Source of the DNA: Pedobacter sp. ok626 | GTDB lineage: Bacteria; Bacteroidota; Bacteroidia; Sphingobacteriales; Sphingobacteriaceae | DNA length: 53,352 nt | Reading direction: 5' to 3' | NCBI RefSeq assembly: GCF_900100435.1 | Contig: NZ_FNEX01000030.1 | Coordinates: 1 to 53,352 of the forward strand | Shown here: positions 19,810 through 28,450 of the stretch, piece by piece | Position numbering within the stretch: the first letter of the stretch is position 1 | Layout: the number at the start of each line of letters is the position of its first letter | Notes under the pieces: generated by a model | What the model was told of the DNA's origin: nothing | Databases searched by the model: none | Seen by the model: only the letters and a program-made list of their open reading frames with translations | Position numbers and translations under genes: made by a program

Positions 19810-21032
19810 TCAATAATATTTAAGGCAAAGTTTTTATAACGCAACAGCATCAAATTGGTATTGATGTATCCTTCGTTATTATCGTGTACAAAATGAAAGG
19901 AATTGTGAAGCCCCTTGTAATTTTCTTTAGTAAGGTATTTAATATAATTATCCCCATAATTAGAAAGCAGCCTTCCAAAATAGAAGCCAATATCAAATCC
20001 TTTGAAGGCATACTCTCCCGGCTCAAAATGGAATTGCGCTCTATATTTTTTGATGAAAGTGTTTACGTCTGATCTGGTATAATCTACCTTATAAGAAGAA
20101 GAAACAATTGTATTTAAAGCTTGAAGCTCTTCTGTGTTGTAATTCTGTTTAACCCAGTCTGGATGCCCAAAAAGCGAGATATTCAATCCCGTTTTTTTAA
20201 TCTTCATCAACTTATCCAGTGTAGGTACTACAAACTTTTTGTCGGAAGAGCTGACTAGAATAACATATTGTTTTCCTTTGACAACCTTCGTTTCCATTGA
20301 GAAAACAGAAGCATATTCCTGAAAAGTGTATTGCTTTTTGCTGTTTGCAAAATAGGTTCTTAAAGGCTTCGAAAATATCTCATCACTGGCCGCCTTAGGG
20401 TTGATCAATACGACAATCGTAGTTGCGGGGTTGTAATTTTTACTGATGTAATTGCCAATCTTCTCCGCATGGAGATCGATGTTATTTACAATAGAAATCA
20501 AGTTAGGATTGGCAAATTCTGCTGGCTGTGAAGCAGCAAGCGGATTTACAACTGGTATCCCTCGCGAGATAGAGTAATTTGTAATGTATTTTAGCCCATC
20601 AGGATAAACCGGGCCAACGATTATGTTGCTACCCAATAAGCTGCCATTCTCTATTAAGTTAGCAATTTGGGCATTATTGTCCTGCGTATCGTAAACCTTA
20701 AGTTTAAAATTCTGCCCAGATGCGGCTGCAGAGTCTACGCCTAACTGAAATCCCTGATAGAAATCGATAGCTATGGCTGCCTTTTCTACTTCGGCTTTAG
20801 TGGCCGTCTTCAATTTGATCTCATTTAACCGAAAAGGCGCCAGTAGAGAAATAGTAGCCTGCTTCGCTTTTGAAGCAGGCTTTTCTATTTTCTCAACTTT
20901 CTTCGGTGTCTCGGGCTTCTTGGTCTCAGGCCTTATTTTTGGCGAACAGGCGGAGAGAAAAAGTGCCGATAATGCAATGATCCAATACTTATTCCCACTC
21001 AATTGTTGCAGGGGGTTTTGAACTAATATCAT
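19806..21032 (-). CDS. Periplasmic-binding-protein-like lipoprotein (type I fold, LppC/amino-acid-binding related)
   Basis: With the ATG at 21032 the product is 408 residues and overlaps the end of guaA by 44 bases; a TTG at 21002 is an alternative start. The lipobox is LSAC (Cys29). A linker rich in Lys, Pro and Glu (about residues 30-55) would span towards the cell wall. The remainder resembles a type I periplasmic binding protein: AIDFYQGFQLGVDSA, then NIIVGPVYPDG and GIPVVNPLAASQP, and at the end AFKGFDIGFYFGRLL. Related Bacteroidota proteins often carry a LysM domain in addition, which is absent here. It may bind an envelope ligand or help peptidoglycan synthesis as LpoA does, but that is a guess from fold. 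It is coupled to the methyltransferase downstream. Confidence 0.72.
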   Translation of the reverse strand: MILVQNPLQQLSGNKYWIIALSALFLSACSPKIRPETKKPETPKKVEKIEKPASKAKQATISLLAPFRLNEIKLKTATKAEVEKAAIAIDFYQGFQLGVDSAAASGQNFKLKVYDTQDNNAQIANLIENGSLLGSNIIVGPVYPDGLKYITNYSISRGIPVVNPLAASQPAEFANPNLISIVNNIDLHAEKIGNYISKNYNPATTIVVLINPKAASDEIFSKPLRTYFANSKKQYTFQEYASVFSMETKVVKGKQYVILVSSSDKKFVVPTLDKLMKIKKTGLNISLFGHPDWVKQNYNTEELQALNTIVSSSYKVDYTRSDVNTFIKKYRAQFHFEPGEYAFKGFDIGFYFGRLLSNYGDNYIKYLTKENYKGLHNSFHFVHDNNEGYINTNLMLLRYKNFALNIIE

Positions 21033-22515
21033 ATACAACGCGGTTAATTCCTTTTACTTTGTTAATTATTTCATTAGAAATTTTTGCGAGTACGTTATAT
21101 GGTAAATGACACCAATCGGCAGTCATACCATCAACAGATTCAACAGCGCGTAAAGCAATTGCATTCTCGTAAGTACGCTCATCACCCATTACCCCTACTG
21201 ATTGAACTGGAAGGAATATCGCTCCTGCCTGCCATACTTTGTCGTATAAACCAGCTTCCTTTAAATTGTTGATATAGATGGCATCAGCTTCCTGAAGGAT
21301 AGCGACCTTCTCAGGAGTTACTTCACCAAGAATCCTGATCGCTAAACCTGGTCCTGGGAAAGGGTGACGTCCAATAATAAAGTGCTCCAATCCCAACGAT
21401 TTCCCTACCCTTCTTACTTCATCTTTAAATAAGGTATTTAATGGCTCAACTACTTTCAATTTCATGAAATCAGGTAAACCACCAACATTATGGTGTGATT
21501 TAATTGTTGCAGAAGGTCCTTTTACAGAAACCGACTCAATGATATCTGGATAGATTGTGCCTTGTGCCAACCATTTCACATCTTGTACCTGGTGTGCTTC
21601 ATCATCAAAAACCTCGATAAATACACGTCCGATAGCTTTACGTTTCAATTCTGGATCTGTAAGACCTGCAAGCTGACTTAAGAAACGATCTTTAGCATCA
21701 ACACCTTTAATGTTTAATCCTAGGTGTTTGTATTGCTCTAACACAGCTGCATACTCATCCTTACGTAACAAACCATTGTCAACAAAAATACAATGTAAGT
21801 TTTTGCCGATTGCTTTGTGTAATAATATAGCGGCTACACTTGAATCTACACCTCCTGAGAGGGCCAATACAACTTTGTCATCACCCAATTGCTTTTGCAA
21901 TGCTGTGATGGTAGTCTCCACAAATGCATCTGGTGTCCATTCTTGTTTACATCCGCAGATGTCTACCAAAAAATTCTCCAATAACTGTTTACCATCAGTA
22001 CTGTGGGTAACTTCCGGGTGAAACTGTATAGCATAAGTATCGGTTCCTTTAACTTGATAAGCAGCTACCGTTACGCTGTCAGTACTAGCGATCAGTTCAA
22101 AGTGTTCTGGTACTTTAGTAATGGTATCACCATGTGACATCCATACTTGTGAATCAAGGGCAATATTTTTAAATAACTTATTGCTTTCGGCAACATAATT
22201 CAGATGGGCTCTGCCATACTCACGAGTTGATGAAGCTTGTACTTCGCCACCCGATTGCTGAGCAATGTATTGAGCGCCGTAACAAACAGCAAGCACTGGG
22301 TAATTATCAAACTTTTTAAGATCTACCTGAGGAGCATCTTCCTGACGAACCGAATAAGGGCTGCCTGAAAGGATGATACCTTTTACATTTGAAGTGATTT
22401 CAGGAATTTTGTTAAATGGATGAATTTCGCAATAAACGTTTAACTCGCGTACCCTGCGTGCAATTAACTGTGTATATTGGGATCCAAAATCGAGAATTAT
22501 GATTTTTTCTAGCAT
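20989..22515 (-). CDS. guaA: GMP synthase (glutamine-hydrolysing)
   Basis: The ATG at 22515 gives 508 residues (MLEKIIILDFGSQYTQ); the longer frame begins at a TTG and is not needed. The class I glutamine amidotransferase domain (1-190) has its triad: Cys78 in AVCYGAQY, His166 and Glu168 in QFHPEVTH. The ATP pyrophosphatase P-loop is LSGGVDSSVA (about 219-228). The dimerisation domain ends with the conserved KPPATIEWE. It converts XMP to GMP in the cytoplasm with glutamine and ATP. Length is close to the family norm (about 510-525). The 3' end overlaps the next gene, so the whole group is likely one transcript. Confidence 0.98.
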   Translation of the reverse strand: MLEKIIILDFGSQYTQLIARRVRELNVYCEIHPFNKIPEITSNVKGIILSGSPYSVRQEDAPQVDLKKFDNYPVLAVCYGAQYIAQQSGGEVQASSTREYGRAHLNYVAESNKLFKNIALDSQVWMSHGDTITKVPEHFELIASTDSVTVAAYQVKGTDTYAIQFHPEVTHSTDGKQLLENFLVDICGCKQEWTPDAFVETTITALQKQLGDDKVVLALSGGVDSSVAAILLHKAIGKNLHCIFVDNGLLRKDEYAAVLEQYKHLGLNIKGVDAKDRFLSQLAGLTDPELKRKAIGRVFIEVFDDEAHQVQDVKWLAQGTIYPDIIESVSVKGPSATIKSHHNVGGLPDFMKLKVVEPLNTLFKDEVRRVGKSLGLEHFIIGRHPFPGPGLAIRILGEVTPEKVAILQEADAIYINNLKEAGLYDKVWQAGAIFLPVQSVGVMGDERTYENAIALRAVESVDGMTADWCHLPYNVLAKISNEIINKVKGINRVVYDISSKPPATIEWE

Positions 22516-22562
22516 GGCCAAAGTTAAGAAAACTTATGCCGCGCTACAAGCAGGATTGTGAA

Positions 22563-23036
22563 TTAACCTTGATTTTCGTACTTCAGGACTTCTACACCGA
22601 ACCTTTTTAGGAAATCTACACCTTCATCACTCGCTAATCCCTTGTATGCAGCGTAAGAATCTCTGTAGTAAACTTTCTTAATACCTGACGACAAGATTAA
22701 ACGCGCACAGGCGATACAAGGCGACAGTGTAGTATATAAGGTAGCTCCTTCTATTTTAGAGCCATTTTTTATCCCGTAGAGTATGGCATTCTCCTCTGCA
22801 TGTAATGCTAATGAGCAGCTTCCACGTGAATCTCTGGCGCAACCAGTCTCCGGCCATTCTACATCGCAATTGTGTGTACCTGCAGGTGGACCATTATATC
22901 CTATGGAAATAATACGGGTATCTTTTGTCAATACTGCTCCTACTTGTGCTCGAACGCAATGCGAACGAAATGCAAGATCGGTAGCTAAATTCATGAAAAT
23001 ATGATTGAAACTTGGTTTTACTGTCATTCTACTCAT
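22563..23036 (-). CDS. dCMP deaminase family protein
   Basis: A 157-residue zinc-dependent cytidine/deoxycytidylate deaminase. Zinc ligands and the catalytic Glu are visible: His79 and Glu81 in LHAEENAI, and Cys107 and Cys110 in SPCIACARL. The insert between residues 45 and 75 (GYNGPPAGTHNCD and further Cys and His) is typical of dCMP deaminases such as ComEB, which bind a second zinc there. It would make dUMP for thymidylate synthesis in the cytoplasm. It lies 47 bases upstream of guaA on the same strand and diverges from the LysE-type gene. ATG 23036 is the chosen start; ATG 23027 is possible. Confidence 0.92.
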   Translation of the reverse strand: MSRMTVKPSFNHIFMNLATDLAFRSHCVRAQVGAVLTKDTRIISIGYNGPPAGTHNCDVEWPETGCARDSRGSCSLALHAEENAILYGIKNGSKIEGATLYTTLSPCIACARLILSSGIKKVYYRDSYAAYKGLASDEGVDFLKRFGVEVLKYENQG

Positions 23037-23157
23037 TTCTCCCTTGATACTTAAAAAGTAGCTAAGGCGTTTATTTTATAATAATAAAGAAGGATAATTT
23101 TTTTGAAGCTAATTTATGTTTAAAATTGCATATTAGCACAATATATACGTTAGCTGA

Positions 23158-23787
23158 ATGTTTGAAGCAATATTACAAGGGATAGGTGCGGGTATTTTAT
23201 TTTCGTTTTTAACAGGGCCCGTGTTCTTTTCAATGATCAAAACCAGTATTGAAAAAGGATTCAAGGCCGGTTTTTCTCTGGCTATCGGGGTTATCATAAG
23301 TGACATAATTTTTATTAGTTTAACTATTTTCAGCTCACAGTTCGTTGATTATAATTCTACCTATAATAAATACATCGGCATCATTGGTGGTTTATTTTTG
23401 TTTGGAATTGGCTTATATTACTTATTACATAAAGTAAAAGTCTGTTACAATATAGAAGAAACCGTAAAAATCAATAGAAGTGGCTACATCTTAAAAGGTT
23501 TTTTAATGTGTCTTTTATCCCCATCTACCTTGATGTTTTGGATTATGGTTGGTGGTATCATATCGGTACAACTCCATTACGCTATGGCAGAGAAGGTGGT
23601 GTTCTTTATCATCGCTATGACAACGCAGTTGTCTGTAGATTGCTTAAAAACCTATTATGCGGCTAAGCTCCGATATAGAATCAAGGAGAAGACTATCCAA
23701 AACCTAAACAGAATTGCAGGAGCGGTAATATTGATATTTGCAATTAGGCTGTTTGTTGAAGTGATCCTTAAGTATTATTCGAAATAA
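23158..23787 (+). CDS. LysE/RhtB family amino acid exporter
   Basis: This 209-residue membrane protein has about six hydrophobic segments. The N-terminal half has the LysE features GIGAGILFSFLTGPVFFSMIK and GFKAGFSLAIGVIISD; the fourth segment follows CLLSPSTLMFW, the second family signature. Members export amino acids or related small molecules across the inner membrane. The substrate is not predictable. It is a single plus-strand gene between minus-strand genes: divergent from the dCMP deaminase (121 bases apart) and convergent with the purF-type gene. Confidence 0.85.
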   Translation: MFEAILQGIGAGILFSFLTGPVFFSMIKTSIEKGFKAGFSLAIGVIISDIIFISLTIFSSQFVDYNSTYNKYIGIIGGLFLFGIGLYYLLHKVKVCYNIEETVKINRSGYILKGFLMCLLSPSTLMFWIMVGGIISVQLHYAMAEKVVFFIIAMTTQLSVDCLKTYYAAKLRYRIKEKTIQNLNRIAGAVILIFAIRLFVEVILKYYSK

Positions 23788-23825
23788 TCGTCAAAATAAG
23801 GGACAAAATAAGCCATTCTATTCAC

Positions 23826-23879
23826 AGTCTGGAACAATTGATGCTGAAGGGCATCAAATATTCCTAGGCCTGTTCACAG
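23826..23879 (+). repeat. Left arm of 54-bp inverted repeat
   Basis: This arm matches the reverse complement of 24047-24100 at 50 of 54 positions, by eye. Within the arm GATGC and GCATC flank six bases, making a small internal hairpin that is kept in both copies; the centre also contains CAATTG. The arms are 167 bases apart. Confidence 0.85.
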
Positions 23880-23948
23880 AAGGCATATTTTGTTTGAATA
23901 GCACAATGTAAACCTTTAGTTACAAACTACATCGAAATCCTCACCAAT

Positions 23949-23985
23949 AATAAAGGCCTATAGCATTTTGCTAAAGGCCTTTATT
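23949..23985. terminator. Two-way terminator between LysE-type gene and purF-type gene
   Basis: AATAAAGGCCT pairs with AGGCCTTTATT (11 bp); after one A-A mismatch the inner TAGCA pairs with TGCTA around a TTT loop. The stem is GC-rich in its middle, and the A-rich and T-rich flanks give a U-tract on either strand. It lies between convergent genes, so it can stop both transcripts. Confidence 0.85.
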
Positions 23986-24046
23986 GTTTGAATATCAAAT
24001 GTATTATACAGCTATGTTAACACACCTGTGAGGGTAAAAATGCTTG

Positions 24047-24100
24047 CTGTGAGGAGACCTAGGAATATTTGATGCCCTTCCGCATCAATTGTTCCAGACT
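24047..24100 (-). repeat. Right arm of 54-bp inverted repeat
   Basis: Inverted partner of 23826-23879, with four differences. It starts 26 bases beyond the stop codon of the purF-type gene, so it would be transcribed as part of that gene's 3' untranslated region. Confidence 0.85.
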
Positions 24101-24126
24101 CCGAGTAGCAGAGCTTTTTTACATCC

Positions 24127-26028
24127 TTAATATGCTCTTTGGTTATTACCTTCTTTCCAGTTCACAAAAGCTTTATTCACTACTTTGTTACCACCTGGAG
24201 TTGGATAGTTACCAGAGAAGTACCAATCGCCGCTATGATTAGGGCAGGCTACATGTAAGTTATCTAAAGTTTGATAGATCACTTCTACTTCGGCAATCGT
24301 ATCCGCTGGAGTGATGATCTTAGTAATCTGTGCAGAGATTTCTTCTTGTTTAAAAGGTCTGTAAATATCTTTAACGTGATTTACAATTTCACCTTTAGGT
24401 AACAATAGGGAAGCTTTACATTTTTGATAAACTTCTTCGATTACATGTTCCATCCCTCTTTCTTTTAGCAATTGAATTGCGGCTTCAAATGCGACAAACT
24501 GTCCCATTTTAGACATATCAATACCATAGCAATCCGGGTAACGGATTTGAGGGGCAGAAGAAACAATAATGATCTTTTTAGGATGCAGTCTGTCAATGAT
24601 TTTAATGATACTTTGTTTTAAGGTTGTACCCCTTACAATTGAATCATCAACTGCAACCAATGTATCAGTATGATTTTTGATCACGCCATAAGTGGTATCA
24701 TAAACATGCGCTACCATATCGCCTCTATCCGCATCCTGAGTAATAAAGGTTCTCAATTTTACATCTTTGATCGCCAGCTTCTCTACTCTTGGGCGCATAG
24801 AAAGCAACTCATTAAGTGCGTCGTCGTCCAGGATATCCTTACGGTGGAGTAAAGCTTCTTTCTGATAGTCTCTGATGTATCCATGCAAACCATCTACCAT
24901 TCCGTAAAATGATACTTCGGCAGTATTGGGAATAAATGAGAACACTGTATTTTTCAAATCAGCATTTACTGCTTTTAAGATCTGAGGGCACAATAAGGCA
25001 CCCAGGTGTTTTCTTTCTTTATAGATTTCAGCATCACTACCTCTTGAGAAATAAATGCGCTCGAATGAGCAGGCTCTTTTTTCTTCCGGCTCTCTGAATA
25101 TCTCTTGTGTTACCGTACCGTCCTTTTTAACAATAAGGGCATGTCCCGGTTCAATTTCTTTTACATTTTTAAACTGAATATTGAAAGCTGTTTGAATAGC
25201 AGGTCTTTCAGATGCTGCAACAACGATCTCATCATCCGCATAATAATATGCAGGACGTATGCCTGAAGGATCACGAAGTACAAAGGCATCACCGTTACCA
25301 ATGATACCAGAAATGGCATAACCACCATCCCAGTTCTTAGCCGACCTTCTCAGGATCTTAGCGATGTCAAGGTTCTGAGAGATCTTGTGCGTGATCTGCA
25401 CGTTATCTAAACCTTCTTTTTTATATGCATCAAACAACTCTTGATTCTCGTCATCCAAAAAGTGACCTATCTTTTCAAGAACAGTAATGGTATCCGCTTT
25501 TTCTTTTGGATGCTGACCCAATTCGTACAATTGCTCTAGTAATTCGTCAACATTAGTCATATTGAAGTTACCAGCAAGAACCAGGTTTCTGGTCATCCAG
25601 TTGTTCTGACGTAAAAATGGATGGCAGTTTTCAATACTGTTTTTACCGTGAGTACCATACCTTAAATGGCCTAGTAAAACCTCTCCGATAAAACTCACAT
25701 TATGCTTTAACCACTCTGAATCTTGCATCAATTCAGGGGTTTCATTCTGAATATCTACAAACTTACCCTGAACATGTCCGAATATATCAGCAACTGCATT
25801 CTGAGCCATCGAACGATATCTACTGATGTAACGGTTTCCCGGTTTAACATCCAGTTTGATTGTTGCAATCCCAGCTCCGTCCTGTCCACGGTTGTGCTGT
25901 TTTTCCATCAAAAGATAAAGCTTGTTGAGTCCGTAAAGAGCAGTACCGTATTTTTCCTGGTAATATGAGAGCGGTTTTAAAAGGCGGATAAAGGCAATTC
26001 CGCATTCATGTTTTATCGAGTCACTCAT
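24127..26028 (-). CDS. purF: Amidophosphoribosyltransferase-type protein (PurF family)
   Basis: The ATG at 26028 gives 633 residues (MSDSIKHECGIAFIRLL); the longer frame begins at a TTG inside the predicted -7 box and is rejected. The class II glutamine amidotransferase domain starts at Cys9, which would need an N-terminal processing step to become the catalytic Cys, and continues with QHNRGQDGAG. The phosphoribosyltransferase domain has the PRPP motif VAVDDSIVRGTT. The family reaction makes phosphoribosylamine from PRPP and glutamine, the first step of purine synthesis. It is about 130 residues longer than E. coli PurF, as is usual for one of the PurF-like proteins in Bacteroidota. A second, shorter PurF elsewhere in the genome is possible, so the assignment of the main enzyme is not certain. 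Confidence 0.88.
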   Translation of the reverse strand: MSDSIKHECGIAFIRLLKPLSYYQEKYGTALYGLNKLYLLMEKQHNRGQDGAGIATIKLDVKPGNRYISRYRSMAQNAVADIFGHVQGKFVDIQNETPELMQDSEWLKHNVSFIGEVLLGHLRYGTHGKNSIENCHPFLRQNNWMTRNLVLAGNFNMTNVDELLEQLYELGQHPKEKADTITVLEKIGHFLDDENQELFDAYKKEGLDNVQITHKISQNLDIAKILRRSAKNWDGGYAISGIIGNGDAFVLRDPSGIRPAYYYADDEIVVAASERPAIQTAFNIQFKNVKEIEPGHALIVKKDGTVTQEIFREPEEKRACSFERIYFSRGSDAEIYKERKHLGALLCPQILKAVNADLKNTVFSFIPNTAEVSFYGMVDGLHGYIRDYQKEALLHRKDILDDDALNELLSMRPRVEKLAIKDVKLRTFITQDADRGDMVAHVYDTTYGVIKNHTDTLVAVDDSIVRGTTLKQSIIKIIDRLHPKKIIIVSSAPQIRYPDCYGIDMSKMGQFVAFEAAIQLLKERGMEHVIEEVYQKCKASLLLPKGEIVNHVKDIYRPFKQEEISAQITKIITPADTIAEVEVIYQTLDNLHVACPNHSGDWYFSGNYPTPGGNKVVNKAFVNWKEGNNQRAY

Positions 26029-26049
26029 TCGTGTGTGTTGTTTGAGCCG

Positions 26050-26057
26050 CAAATTTA
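26050..26057 (-). promoter_or_regulatory. Candidate -7 promoter element of the purF-type gene
   Basis: On the minus strand TAAATTTG matches TAnnTTTG exactly, 21 bases before the ATG at 26028. No TTG stands at the usual -33 distance, so this is a partial match. The rest of the 254-base gap to murI (26029-26282) shows only small hairpins at 26161-26178 and 26241-26253. Confidence 0.45.
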
Positions 26058-26282
26058 CCGTTAATAATAATCAGAACCTAGAAAGAAATATAAAGAAAAT
26101 TTCGCCTGACTTTCGGCGACAGAAAACAAAAACAGCTCTAAAAACCAAGGAAATAGCCTTTCTCCCTATTATGGGAGATAAAAAACAAGGAATTTTTTCT
26201 TTATTTCATCAAGTCAATGACATGTAATTTTATCAAAAACGGCATGATTTGCCTTCAGTGCAGCTCCTAAATCCTCATCAGA

Positions 26283-27113
26283 TCATTTGACGCAGGAGGC
26301 GTGGCTGGAAACGATTTCCTTGCCGAAAAATATGGATGCACTGGCATCAAAAGCCTGCGGGTCCCCAGAAGTAAAAAACTGGCTATGCCCTTCTTTGGAA
26401 ATCTTACCTTCGATTTCCGTATGTTTTTCAAGATAAACTGCCAGACTGTTCGCTACAATATCATCTTGTCCCAGCACATTAATGTGCGCAGGTAGTGCTT
26501 CTGTTATCTTCGGGATTAGCAATGGATAATGGGTACAAGCCAAAACGATACAATCAATTTCATCATCCTTAGCCAACAGCTGATCTACATATTTATGCAC
26601 GAAGTAATCTGCGCCTTCATGCAGATGTTCATCATTTTCTATCAATGGGACCCACATTGGGCAACTCTGTTGGGCCACTTTTATCTCAGGAAAGAACTTA
26701 TTAATTTCCATCAGATACGATTCAGAATTAATTGTTCCCCGAGTCCCCATAACACCTATCCGTTTGGTCTCTGTAAAGTCGCCTACGATCTCCGCTGTAG
26801 GTCTAATTACACCAAGTACCCGATGGTTAGGATATTTAAATGGAAGTACGTTTTGCTGAATGGAGCGCAAAGCTTTTGCCGAGGCCGTATTGCAGGCCAG
26901 GATAACCAATGGGCAACCCTGGGCAAATAACCATTCCACACACTCCAACGTATATTGATAAATCGTCTCAAAAGAATGGTCTCCATAAGGAGCCCGGGCA
27001 TTATCGCCAAGATAGATATAGTTGTATTGAGGTAGTTTTTTGACAATAGATTTAAATACGGTAAGTCCACCATAACCTGAATCAAAAATACCTATAGCTT
27101 GTTTATTTTTCAT
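26283..27113 (-). CDS. murI: Glutamate racemase
   Basis: The 276-residue enzyme has the N-terminal GIFDSGYGGLTVF with Asp11 and Ser12, and both catalytic cysteines: Cys74 in LACNTASA and Cys193 in VLACTHYPLL. It interconverts L- and D-glutamate, supplying D-Glu for peptidoglycan in the cytoplasm. Length is normal. It follows two OmpH genes and bamA on the same strand; a strong hairpin between ompH and murI suggests that only part of its transcription comes from upstream. Confidence 0.97.
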   Translation of the reverse strand: MKNKQAIGIFDSGYGGLTVFKSIVKKLPQYNYIYLGDNARAPYGDHSFETIYQYTLECVEWLFAQGCPLVILACNTASAKALRSIQQNVLPFKYPNHRVLGVIRPTAEIVGDFTETKRIGVMGTRGTINSESYLMEINKFFPEIKVAQQSCPMWVPLIENDEHLHEGADYFVHKYVDQLLAKDDEIDCIVLACTHYPLLIPKITEALPAHINVLGQDDIVANSLAVYLEKHTEIEGKISKEGHSQFFTSGDPQAFDASASIFFGKEIVSSHASCVK

Positions 27114-27124
27114 TATAAAAAAAA

Positions 27125-27151
27125 CGGGACTGAGTTTTTGACTCAGTCCCG
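27125..27151 (-). terminator. Rho-independent terminator after the second ompH gene
   Basis: CGGGACTGAGT and ACTCAGTCCCG form a perfect 11-bp stem with a 5-base loop. On the minus strand it is followed by eight T residues. It starts 28 bases after the ompH stop and ends 12 bases before the murI ATG. Confidence 0.92.
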
Positions 27152-27178
27152 CAATTTAAATATTTTGTTTATGCTAAC

Positions 27179-27739
27179 CTATTTTTTAGGTGCAGTAGTT
27201 GTTGCTGCGCCAAGACCTAATTTAGTTCTCACTAAAGCGGTGATATCTTCACCACCATCCCAGTAAATTAATGCCTGGTTTGCAGTATCAAATACATATG
27301 CATAACCTTTTTCTTTAGCTACTGCTTTAATTGCATTGTCAGCTTTAACCTGAATAGGGTTAAACAATTCAGCATTTTTAGCTTCTAATTCTTGTTGAGC
27401 TTTAGTTCTAGCATCAGTAATGCGTTTCTCAAGATCTTGCAATTCAACACTCTTCGCTTGTAAATCTTTACCTACAGCTTCTTTGTTCGCTTCGCTCATT
27501 GTTTTTTCTAATTCTTGAGCAGCTTTAAGCTTACCTTGGTATTCAGCGATCATCTTTTCGATTTCAGTTTGTTTACCTTTCTGAAGGTTTTCTAACGTTG
27601 TGCGGGCAGTTTTAACCTCTGGCATTGCTTCGATAATGTTTGCCGAGTTTAAGTGTGCAAGTTTTTGTTGTGCATTTGCAATGTTAGCAGTAAACAATAA
27701 CCCTGCTGCTAAAAAAAATGCATTGATTAACTTTCTCAT
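27179..27739 (-). CDS. OmpH/Skp family periplasmic chaperone
   Basis: 186 residues with a signal peptide (MRKLINAFFLAAGLLFTANIANAQ) and then QKLAHLNSANIIEAMPEV, the usual start of mature OmpH. Residues of about 45-130 form a charged coiled coil (alternating Lys/Glu stretches such as AAQELEKTMSEANKEAV). The end forms the core sheet (KGYAYVFDTANQALIYWDGGED). These trimeric 'jellyfish' chaperones carry unfolded outer-membrane proteins from the inner membrane to BamA. It is the second of two ompH paralogues downstream of bamA and ends in a strong terminator. Confidence 0.93.
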   Translation of the reverse strand: MRKLINAFFLAAGLLFTANIANAQQKLAHLNSANIIEAMPEVKTARTTLENLQKGKQTEIEKMIAEYQGKLKAAQELEKTMSEANKEAVGKDLQAKSVELQDLEKRITDARTKAQQELEAKNAELFNPIQVKADNAIKAVAKEKGYAYVFDTANQALIYWDGGEDITALVRTKLGLGAATTTAPKK

Positions 27740-27782
27740 TCTATTTGTCTTAATAATTGTTTCTAATTTATGTTTAATCTCT

Positions 27783-28313
27783 CTATTTTACTGTTGTCTC
27801 TGGCTTATATCCCAACTTCCTAATTACATCATTACTGACATCATAAGCGCTACTGGCATAAATCATCATTGTTGCTTCACTACTTTTATCAAAAATAAAA
27901 TCTAGCAATTTGGCTTTTGCTATCTCAGCTACAGCCTTAGTTACACTATTTTGAATCGGGCTTAACAATTTAGTCCGGGCTTGAAATAACTCTCCTTCCG
28001 GGGCGAATATTTTACGTTGAAATTCTTTAGCCTGTTTTTCCTTTTCAATAATATCGTTCTCTCTTCTTTTGCGCATATCCTCTGTCAGTAATACCTGATC
28101 TGCCTGATAAGCTTTATACATTTTATCAATTTCAACAAAGTTATTGTCTACTTGTTTTTGCCATTGTTGCGACAAAACATTCAACTGATTTAATGATGAC
28201 TTATAATCTGGCAAATGCTTCAGAATATATTCTGTATCAACATATGCAAACTTCTGTGCAAATGCACCAAAGCTTCCGAACAGCAAGATGCAAATTAAAA
28301 AATACTTTTTCAT
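27783..28313 (-). CDS. OmpH/Skp family periplasmic chaperone (first paralogue)
   Basis: The ATG at 28313 gives 176 residues with a clear signal peptide (MKKYFLICILLFGSFGAFAQ). The longer frame to 28352 starts with a TTG and adds a hydrophilic stretch before the signal, so it is rejected. Mature protein begins KFAYVDTEYILKHLPDY, as in the family, followed by a charged coiled coil and the terminal core KLLDFIFDKSSEATMMIY. It is close to its neighbour in plan but diverged in sequence, so both probably serve outer-membrane protein transport to BamA with partly different clients. It lies between the bamA terminator and the second ompH gene (43 bases apart). Confidence 0.92.
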   Translation of the reverse strand: MKKYFLICILLFGSFGAFAQKFAYVDTEYILKHLPDYKSSLNQLNVLSQQWQKQVDNNFVEIDKMYKAYQADQVLLTEDMRKRRENDIIEKEKQAKEFQRKIFAPEGELFQARTKLLSPIQNSVTKAVAEIAKAKLLDFIFDKSSEATMMIYASSAYDVSNDVIRKLGYKPETTVK

Positions 28314-28358
28314 GTGTATATGTTTATTTTTCAGTGGTATTTGTTGTTTCAATTGTCT

Positions 28359-28390
28359 TAAAGCTACACTCCCTGCTTTAAAGGCTTCAA
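28359..28390 (-). promoter_or_regulatory. Candidate promoter of the ompH pair
   Basis: On the minus strand TTG (plus 28388-28390), a 21-base spacer and TAGCTTTA (plus 28359-28366) form a promoter-like pair with one deviation from TAnnTTTG. It lies directly past the bamA terminator and 45 bases upstream of the ATG at 28313. Confidence 0.4.
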
Positions 28391-28437
28391 ATTAAGATAG
28401 GTTTGCTAAGCTTCGCCTAACAAACCTATCTTAATTT
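28389..28437 (-). terminator. Terminator after bamA
   Basis: AAATTAAGATAGGTTTG pairs perfectly over 17 bp with its inverted copy, with a 15-base loop that can pair further inside. It begins 13 bases after the bamA stop codon. A run of T is short on the minus strand, but stem strength and position are convincing. Confidence 0.85.
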
Positions 28438-28450
28438 CTTCTACTATTTT

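Larger units (their letters stand above)
23788..24126. other. 339-base convergent intergenic region with long inverted repeat
   Basis: No coding frame is supported here. The region contains two 54-base arms in inverted orientation (23826-23879 and 24047-24100) with a strong hairpin between them (23949-23985). Weaker arm similarity extends outwards to about 23811 and 24116 and inwards by about 12 bases. Confidence 0.8.

Noticed and set aside
23826..24100. Possible insertion sequence or CRISPR-related repeat
   Set aside because: There is no transposase frame between the arms, only two copies, and no regular spacing, so neither an IS nor a CRISPR array is supported.
26033..26227. 64-codon plus-strand frame upstream of the purF-type gene
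   Set aside because: It overlaps the predicted purF promoter and reads as low-complexity Lys/Asn/Gln-rich sequence.
26241..26253. Small hairpin after murI as terminator
   Set aside because: The stem is only four base pairs; the T-run on the minus strand is suggestive but not enough.
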